Below, in pieces: positions 56,570 through 64,000 of a DNA stretch of 64,000 nucleotides; within the stretch, counting starts at the first letter, position 1, and each line of letters begins with the position of its first letter. This DNA is from Hyalella azteca. Taxonomy: Eukaryota > Arthropoda > Malacostraca > Amphipoda > Hyalellidae. A program made the position numbers and the translations under genes. The DNA is taken from the NCBI RefSeq assembly GCF_000764305.2, contig NW_025938161.1, positions 1 through 64,000 of the forward strand, in the 5' to 3' direction. The notes below the pieces were generated by a model. It was not told the origin of the DNA, did no database searches, and saw only the letters and a list, made by a program, of their open reading frames with translations.

Positions 56570-57634
56570 AGTGGCATTTACTCAAGATTTGAACCAATTT
56601 CTTATGTATGATGATGCTGGTATCCATGATACTTTACTTGTCTACTTATAGGACTCAAAAATGAACTTGAGGGAGAGTCTAAAAAACTCTCTGCTTTGCC
56701 ACTATGGCATCAAGCATTGAAAACATCTGCCTTTAGGGCCGCAACTAGAGGTTTCCCGCCATTTCTGAAACCGCGAGATTTCCATCAGATGAATTACCTC
56801 CTATCCAAATGTTAACAAAAGTGCGATATCGAGCCGCGAGATTCCAAATGTATTGAAAATTCGTCATGTTGAAGCCGCGAGATTTCAGAAACAAATAGAA
56901 AAATTCCAATCCTGCTCAGCATGGTGCAATTCTACAGGTTATTCAAAAGAACCTGGTCTTATGTCATTTTGAACCAATCAAGGCTTCTTTACGGACCGAT
57001 CGTAAAACACACCTTCACCGGCAAAAGCTTTCACAATTCTGAAGAAAGGTGAGCTGAGTCAGCTGACAGCTACACTGGCCGTGGGTGGGCCTTATTTGAA
57101 TTTGAATGCATGCATCGATTTGAAATCCTAGGTACGCATAGTATACAAGTCATAGAGCCTAAATTTTTAATATCTATAAAAAAATTACATTTCTGCATGG
57201 ATTATAATGCTGTTAACATTAACAAACTTTTAATTATCTCTGTGCAAGAAATACTTGCTTAAATAATTTTATTTTCAATATAAGCGACTGGATGCAACAA
57301 TCAGTTCGCAAGAACCAACATAGCCCTGACAGCAGTAATTTCGAATTTTCGATTGACGTTAATTTCTAAATTAAAATGTATTTAGCCAGTATTTCTTGCA
57401 TCAGAGATACTCCACACTCAGGAAGATGTATATAAACAGGGAAATTTCACGCGTAAATCAATCTAATTATATTTTTTTCGCGCAGGCGTTCGTGCAAATC
57501 ACGGTCATCAATTCTGCGCCGCGCAGCACTCGGCGCGGGCTTCCGAGCTGTCCGACACAGTTCTGATTTAGACACAGTTTTCATCTGAATGGAATGGCAA
57601 CATTGTCTGTAGATGATTTCAAGTAACGCTGAAC
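56570..57634. other. Old dispersed repeats
   Basis: 56700-56900 belongs to the family at 11.1 kb and 45.6 kb (gattccaaatgtattgaaaa). No gene. Confidence 0.45.
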
Positions 57635-57930
57635 CAGCATTGCCAGATGGTATATTTCTATACCAGATTTCACAAATCTGGTATTTTCAAAAGGTGTCTG
57701 GTATGAATATTTTAGATCTGGTATATATATCTGGTATATATGCCTAAATCTGGTATTTTTCTGGTATTTTCTGACTTACTTCAAATTTACTGCATTTAGT
57801 TCCACCTCTGAAGTTTGAACTTCCTCCAGCGTAGGCGTGGATTATATTATTATTTATATGAATTGCCTTCAGAGCGGCGCGATTAGAGCTTTCCCGCCAT
57901 TTTTGGAACCGCAAGTTTTCATGTCAACCG
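57635..57930 (-). mobile_element. hAT-like element, second copy (end only)
   Basis: Starts CAGCATTGCCAGATGGTATA and follows, in opposite orientation, the right end of the element at 15030-16155: the ataccagat cluster, ctgacttact, ttcaaacttcagaggtgg and the ccacgcctac segment. The far end and target duplication could not be placed. Confidence 0.72.
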
Positions 57931-59262
57931 GAACTCAAACACCACAGCAGAGAGTATTTTATGCAGCTAATGAATTTCACAAACTTTGCTGGAAGAGAGA
58001 TTAGTGAATTTCAGAAAAAAGGCTGGATAATTCAATGAAGGCTGGTGGCAGAGCTGCAATCTTGATACTCTATTGTGATTCGCGCTATGATAACCTACGT
58101 AATAATTTTCATATGATAGTTATAATTTTTGCACATTCAAAGTACACATGACATAACATAACGCACCCAGATTTGGAAACCATTATTGCTCAAATGAAGC
58201 AAAAATAAACAACAGACCATTGACTTATCTTGCAAATATATATATATTCATATTATTTATCACATAACATAATTACGCTCTGTAATTATGCCATATTGAC
58301 CTAATTTGTATAGTCCATTTACGCGCATTGTTATTAGGTATTGATCGTGTCGATTTTGCTGGCCGGGAGGATGTCGGTAATGTAGTCCCAATATTGGCAT
58401 GCAGGATCGTACTGTTGACATACAGGTTCATACCCTACTTGCCACAACCAGTCCAGTCATTCATTAGAAGGCACCGATGGCACCTCTAAAGCCATGTTGC
58501 CTTCTTTAGTTCTTTAATTCATGTCCGATTGAATTGTAATCTATGAATGAATATTCATTACTGTGCTGACTCTTAGAACCTGAGTCCTGAGTTGACGCGT
58601 TAGCAATCTAGTTAACTTGTATCCAACCACAACACAATGCGGATACACGTTTGTGTGTACGGTCAGTGTGATTATGTAATTTGCATTGCCGCGCATCCAT
58701 ATTTAAACTATTTTAGCTTTCTAAAAGTACAGCGCTGTCGGCGCACGGCGCATTTTTTTACCGGCATAGTACGGCGCACCGCGCAGGTCGTTAAAATGAC
58801 AATATAAATTCCCGTGCACCTGGCACATCTTCCTGACCATGGGAGATACTGTCAAGTATTTCAATGCTAACAGCATCAAAATCCACGCAGAAAAGTAAAA
58901 TTTTAATAGGTTTTACACTGAAAGTTACGCTCCTAGTCCAAAGAACTGAGTCCGATTTCAAATAAAAAATGACTAAATTGAATCCATCGCGCTTTCTGGC
59001 ACCTTCTCTCACAGCTGATTGCAGTTGCAGTGCATTTTTTTAGCTTAAGTTGCCAATACGTATTTAATGTAGTTTTCCGTTCCGTTGGTACAAAACTTAC
59101 AAAACAACCTTGAATTATTGATTGCTAATTTCTTGCATTAGGTTAATTTTTATGATTCAAATTAATCATAGAAGTTGTATCTCCATAATTCTATGCTGAA
59201 TTAATATTACGCATAGAAGCTTCACTTTCACATACAGGCTAGTGAGGCTACAGTGATACAGA
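57931..59262. other. Intergenic, nothing recognised
   Basis: AT-rich DNA without a supported gene. The 73-codon frame at 59012-58791 lacks features. Confidence 0.35.
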
Positions 59263-59520
59263 TGCCAGCGCTGGCAGCGACAATCAAATGAACTACTTTA
59301 TTATTTAGTATCTTTACTAATAATATAATATCGTATTCTGTTTACGTCTGGTCTCTTAAAGTGTTCCAGCAACATATTTTCTATTACAGTATTAATGTCA
59401 CTTATTTGCTTAAATCGCAAGTTGACTAAAAATTTAAAAGCAAAGAATAGTCCACAAAAATTCATATCTTTATAGAAAACGTTTCGGAGTCCAGCTCCAT
59501 CGTCAAATGTTAACGATCTT

Positions 59521-59880
59521 GTGTGTGGTTTAAACCGTAATTTTTTCAAATCGCTTTTAGAATTATCAGTTCTTAACTCGTTTTTCATATTTGCTGGCAA
59601 GTTTTATAGACAGATTGACGGTTTAGGCATGGGACTACCGCTTGGCCCGACCTTTGTAAATTTTTTTATGTGTTTTTACGAGGTTTCTTGGCTGGCCAAT
59701 TGTCCTCTTGATTTTAAACCAATATTCTATAACAGATATGTCGATGACACATTTCTAATTTTCAAACATCCCTCCCATGTCAAACCTTTCTTTGATTACC
59801 TAAACTCTCAACATAATTCTATCAAATTTACCATGGAGCTCGAATCTAATAATAGTTTGTCAAGGCTATGCATGCTGAAT
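59521..59880 (+). pseudogene. Penelope-like reverse transcriptase, fragment
   Basis: Reads FYRQIDGLGMGLPLGPTF then FYEVSWLANCPLDFKP and YNRYVDDTFLIF. The QxDGxxMGxPLGP block and the YVDD catalytic box are intact; the finger region with the first catalytic aspartate and the thumb region are absent. It breaks frame near 59870, where the downstream frame begins at EFEFLRNIFSLNGFP. It cannot be functional. Confidence 0.85.
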
Positions 59881-60497
59881 TTGAATTTTTAAGAAATATT
59901 TTCTCGCTCAATGGATTTCCGGCAAGTTTGGTGTATACCCAAATCAAGAAATTCATGTCGAAGCGATTTAGTGAGGTTGCTCCCGAGCGCGATAGTAGGA
60001 ACGTTATTTTTTGTTCTTTTCCATACTTCGGCCCTGCGTCCGAAGCTATGTCAATAAAGTTAAAAGTCTTGTTCAATAGATACTTTCCTAGCATTAAACT
60101 CCATATTGTTCTGGTTAACAGTTTCAAAATCGGTTCTTTTTTTAGATATAAAGATATGCTCCCTGTTCATATGCGATCGTTCCTGGTTTATCAATTTCGT
60201 TGTGCACAATGTGCATCTGCGTATGTCGGTATGACTTCACGCAATCTTTATTCCAGGATCGCTGAGCATAAGGGCAGGAGTTATAGGACCGGACAGTTGC
60301 TATCGCGCCCCCCTCATTCGGCTGTGCGCACTCACGCCGAGCAGTGTGATGTGCCTGTTTCTGACAGTGACTTTAGGGTGTTAGCTTCTACCTCCGGTAC
60401 TTCAGATTTGCGTATCTTAGAATCGTACATTTTTAAGCTTAGGCCCAGTTTCAATTCAGCTGTGAGCTCCTATCCCCTTGAAATTGTGAATAGATAG
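59881..60497 (+). pseudogene. Penelope-like C-terminal part with GIY-YIG endonuclease
   Basis: Continues from LRNIFSLNGFPASLVYTQ to a stop at 60495-60497. The GIY-YIG domain is recognisable near VYQFRCAQCASAYVGMTSR and LYSRIAEHKGRS (the VY and YVG pair, the catalytic Arg and the EH motif), followed by HAEQC and LRILESYIF with the conserved Glu. This half is uninterrupted, but its RT partner is not. Confidence 0.83.
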
Positions 60498-60598
60498 GTT
60501 TTTATGCCCTATTACTTGTAAATTTATGTTCTAATTGTGTTCTGTGCTTTCAATTGTATTAACTTGTGACTTTCTATGTATGTTCTAGATTCTACGAA

Positions 60599-60624
60599 CT
60601 GACGATGGAGCTGGACTCCGAAAC
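60599..60624 (+). ncRNA. Hammerhead-ribozyme-like core in the Penelope terminal repeat
   Basis: CTGACGA (60599-60605), a stem GGAG/CTCC closed by a five-base loop (60607-60619), then GAAAC. This is the CUGANGA - stem II - GAAA arrangement of hammerhead ribozymes, which are known in Penelope-like elements. I could not pair stems I and III convincingly (only 3-4 bp each), so activity is doubtful. The inverted copy at 59480-59509 has TTGACGA and lacks the conserved first C. Confidence 0.4.
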
Positions 60625-60910
60625 ATTTTCTATAAAGATATGAATTTTTGTGGACTATTCTTTGCTTTTAAATTTTTCTATTACTTATTATTTAAATGTC
60701 TTAACTTGTGGTGCAGTAAGAAATAGATATTAAATTGTTTGAATACTAATTTACAAGTTGACGTGTCCACACCCAGATGCTAGCGCCAGCAGTGTCAATC
60801 AAAGGAACTACTTTATTCTTTAGTATATTTACTATAATAATAACAATATATTATTCTGCTTAGGCACAGTCTCTCAAAATGTTGCAGTAACACATTTTCC
60901 ATTACTAATT

Positions 60911-61711
60911 ATTTACATTTATTTGTTTGTAGGGCAGCAAAATAGTGCATTTTTTTGTCACAATTGATGTAGCTACGTAGTAGCTACCACGTGTTCTTGT
61001 GTGTGACGTCACCGCTACCCATATGTAAACAAAGCAGTGAAGATGGGAGTTTTGCATTGAAATCGATGGTTATTTGTGAATAATATTTTCGATTGTGATA
61101 TTGACCCTTGACAGTAGTGTCAACATTTGAACATCGAAGTTCTAACATCATGAATTACGAGGTAGAAGTGTAAGGACTGACTCCGACTGAGCAGAGCTAG
61201 AATCATGGCTGAGGCTTAACCAATGTCATTGTCATTTTTTACGTCATTGATATCATTCTGGAACCAACGTAAGTAACTAAGGGATTTTCCAGTTTAAATA
61301 TTTATTGATTAATTTATATCATTTTAGAAACTCCACATATTTCTAAAGGGAGTTGTGATGAGACCATGGGGTCGAACCGTTGAGTTTAGATTGCAACTTG
61401 CAAGAGGGGCCCAAGGGCCAAGGGCATGGGGCCTTGCAAAGGGTTAAGACCGCAGCACGGCGGTGGACCGATAAGTACTCACAATAATTCCCTGCCACCA
61501 TGCTTCAGAGCTCAACTAGCATGCATAAGATATCCATAATAAACTTGAATTTGAATGGTTTGTGAACAAAACCAATCTGTTATACATTGACATTGTAAAA
61601 AAATATTACTGGTTCATGTAAAACTTTGGTGTGCAGGCTACAGTTTGGAGAATGCATTGCCTTTTTATGCCATTGTTGACCAAAAACTTTGCCTACAGTG
61701 CTCAAGATCCA
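60911..61711. other. Intergenic, nothing recognised
   Basis: No supported gene. Confidence 0.35.
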
Positions 61712-62251
61712 CTGTGCAGAGAGTGGATGAATATTGCAAGATCTTTGGCGACGCTTCAGAAGCAAAATTTACGCCTTCAGAAGATCTTGCCGACACATTT
61801 AGATTGAAATTCTAACATTTAATATAGTTGTTTTGTTAGTGTTCAGCCAACTATTTAGAAAAAAATAAGGTTTCCGGTATGTTGGATGGAATGATGGAAC
61901 AGGATGCAGTGAAGCTTGTCCAGAAATCAGTTGCGATGAGTTCCCGCCAAAAAATGTAAACATCAAGTTTACGATTATGTAGTTGCAGTCACATTAGAGC
62001 GGTCAGACTACATTATCACATGTTCAGTTGACACTTGCTGTACAATCGGACTGTTTTTAGGGTAAAATTAGTTATTTGGAGTAACACGTGCATGCAACCT
62101 TGTAAATAAGTTCGTGGCTTTTAAATAGTTTTTCATTAATCGGCGTAAATGGCTTTTCATTAAAAATTACCTGGCGACGCATCTTAAAATTACCCGGCAA
62201 CGCCCAGGGCTTAAAAACCCATATATTGGCGACACTGCATCCACCCTCTGC
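61712..62251. mobile_element. 540-bp MITE, copy 2
   Basis: Same element as 56032-56568 in the same orientation, with small indels. At 61764-61788 it contains a 25-bp word (aaaatttacgccttcagaag...) that returns inverted at 62593-62617. Confidence 0.7.
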
Positions 62252-63538
62252 GCCCTGGCTCAAGATGCATTGCCAAGCCCAAATTTCTGGCTGTCTTCAA
62301 GATGCCAGATTTATTGCCAACATAATTTTTATAAAAATATTTACAAAACCAACTTTGATGAGTGCATCTTTGACACCACAGGTATTGCAGTAGATAATTG
62401 CAATTTGTGCTGCAATGGAAATTGCCAAATTGTGGATTATACTTGGCAGCCTCATCCAACCAAGTTGAACCAACTGGCAACTGGAAATTTTAAAAATAAT
62501 GCAGCCCCTGGTGTATCTCCTGATCCTCAATTAGGGCCGCCAAAGATTTTAGAAAATTTTAAATGCAATTATTTTAATCCAATTGTTTGGACAAGATCTT
62601 CTGAAGGCGTAAAATTTAGCCACTGATGTGTTGCTAAAGCTCTTCCAATTGGCACGCACTTTCTGCACCCTGGGTGTTTAACAATGGCTGACCCGCCTGC
62701 CTGGCTGGTAGAAACACGCAATGCTTTTCATATTTCATCATTCATATAATCTGTGAACCCATCAAAACTTCATCTACTAGATTTTTCTATATAAATCCTA
62801 ATGTTCTTTTGCAGATATTTTGAGTAATATTCAATTAATTATATAATAGCAATTTTTATTTGAAACAAAGACCGTAATCAAAGCAAAGTGTCTTGCTGAT
62901 AACTACAAACTTGCATTGCCTGTAAGTTGGGCTCGGTTCAATTGGCTTCTTTCTCCAGGTAAGCAAACTCAGATTGTTCTAGAATTTAATATTTGGTTTT
63001 CCTGCCTTCAAGTTTCTACTGAATCTGTGGTTTAATTTGTGCAAATATTAACTAAAAATTTCCTATTACTTTCTAATATCATATCAGCAATAATGTATCA
63101 TTTTTATCTGGGTTTTCAAATTTGAAATAAAAAATTAATTATTTTGTTCACTTATCACTTGAAATTAACTAATTGCCACTATACATAATATCAAAGTGTT
63201 ATGTAGAACATTTTTTATTAGCATATTCTACTAACATGCACCTTTCAATTAAAGCTCATTGAAACATTGCAGAATTATGTTCTTGGCTTCATGAGCTAAA
63301 CTATGCTCAAAAAATATAACTCAGTACTCACTGCAGTGAGTGACAGAGAGCGCATTTTCTCATCGACGAAAACTTGAGGTCACGGACGGACAGACAGACA
63401 GACGGACATGGCGAGCACAATAGTGCATTTTTCCATAAATGAGGAAATGCACTAAAAATAGGTACCGTATTGTGGATGTGCATTTGAATTATATATTTAT
63501 ATTCAGATAACAATCACTAAATTCAAGTTCGTTTTCAG
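62252..63538. other. AT-rich, no gene supported
   Basis: The 118-codon frame at 62270-62626 reads low-complexity Cys/Asn-rich protein without a known domain. 63340-63440 has a short inverted pair (gtgcatttttcc against gcgcattttctc) around ggacggacagacagacagac, probably a retroposon tail. Confidence 0.4.
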
Positions 63539-63642
63539 AAGAGGTCAGCATGAGTGAGCTGCTGGAGTGTGTGAAGGGGGAGGCTGCCTTGCAGGACCTC
63601 AACTGCCTTCAGTTCAACAACGAGCTCATGCATCACCTACGC
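63539..63642 (+). CDS. Coding-like exon of an unidentified gene
   Basis: Acceptor tcgttttcag, ATG at 63550, then MSELLECVKGEAALQDLNCL and QFNNELMHHLR, donor gtgtgt. It could be a first coding exon or an internal one, since the frame is open to the acceptor. A Tc1 copy sits 77 bases into the following intron. The gene would continue right of the window. Product not recognised. Confidence 0.5.
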
Positions 63643-63719
63643 GTGTGTATCCTTAGTAATATTATGTATTATTATAGTAGTATTATGGACATAGAAGTCC
63701 CACACAATGCTGGAGCATA

Positions 63720-64000
63720 CAGTGGGGGGAAAGAAATATTCGTACACTTGAAAAATCGTATTTTAATGTATGTAAGTACACAAACTGAACAGGAGAAGTG
63801 ATTTATATTATGTATAGAGGCGCATTGTATTCAAAAATAGCATCAATAGAAATTAAATCTCAATGCAACAAAAATTAATGCAACATGTTAACTTCTTCGG
63901 GTGAAAAAAGTATTCGTACAAAACAATAAATCCGCATTATTTTAATTTAATACTTGGTTGATTACCCTTTATTCAGCTCAACAGATACCAGTCTATTTCT
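63720..64000 (-). mobile_element. Tc1/mariner element, second copy, cut by window end
   Basis: Starts at TA|CAGTGGGGGGAAAGAAATAT and matches 13980-14260 almost base for base (about ten differences noted). The transposase stop and last codons (ending near 63950-64000 on the minus strand) are included; the rest is outside the window. Confidence 0.85.

Larger units (their letters stand above)
59263..60910 (+). mobile_element. Penelope-like element, internally deleted
   Basis: Direct flanking repeats (about 59263-59410 and 60770-60910, sharing atcaaatgaactactttatt and agtatctttacta-like words) plus an inverted pair (59428-59505 and 60600-60678, near-perfect over about 78 bp). Between them are a partial reverse transcriptase and a GIY-YIG domain in the order expected for Penelope elements. 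The 5' part of the RT and a stretch between RT and the nuclease are missing. Confidence 0.82.

Noticed and set aside
62270..62626. 118-codon Cys/Asn-rich frame
   Set aside because: It runs out of the end of a MITE into AT-rich DNA, and shows no recognisable fold or splice sites.

Overview
This is nuclear DNA from an animal, most likely an invertebrate; arthropod is a guess I cannot firm up from the sequence. The evidence is spliced genes with phase-matched GT-AG introns, a ZDHHC6-type palmitoyltransferase, a C2H2 zinc-finger gene, Tc1/mariner, hAT, PIF/Harbinger-like and Penelope-like transposons, a tRNA-derived SINE family, and AT-rich intergenic DNA. Nothing looks prokaryotic. Most long open frames in the first 6 kb are minisatellites, not genes.

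Layout. 1-6.34 kb is almost wholly tandem arrays (units of 20-56 bp), joined to one another by single Ns. 6.37-7.07 kb (minus) holds exons of an unidentified gene. 9.37-24.69 kb (minus) carries most of a ZDHHC6 gene: eight exons whose splice phases join cleanly into one protein, but whose order in the contig is scrambled. The SH3-domain exon sits between two N-terminal exons, and the DHHC exon occurs twice. Three Tn5 mosaic-end sequences (Nextera mate-pair junction adapter, 8659-8696, 10911-10940 and 22440-22458) and five single-N joins show that part of this layout is library or assembly artefact. 13.98-16.32 kb is a nested transposon stack (hAT in Harbinger-like, next to a cut Tc1).

24.9-30.2 kb is AT-rich with no gene seen. 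30.5-31.2 kb is a 25-bp array. 31.6-35.15 kb (plus) is a five-exon gene for an Asn-, Pro- and acid-rich protein I do not recognise. 36.2-36.7 kb is extraordinarily rich in CTAG. 38.5-39.3 kb (plus) has coding-like sequence of uncertain frame. 39.5-43.6 kb (minus) is a two-exon C2H2 gene, predicted 1173 aa with 18 fingers. 43.6-64 kb is mostly non-coding with transposon copies (SINE, 540-bp MITE pair, hAT end, Penelope-like element with a hammerhead-like motif, second Tc1), plus coding-like exons at 48.9 kb and 63.5 kb.

The most interesting pattern is that many tandem arrays are built from splice junctions. At five ZDHHC6 exons the repeat unit contains the exon end plus its 5' splice site, or the 3' splice site plus the exon start, and a 29-bp array far away matches a sixth. 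One intron (18306-18846) is little more than a donor-containing array joined to an acceptor-containing array. Similar behaviour appears in two other genes in the window.
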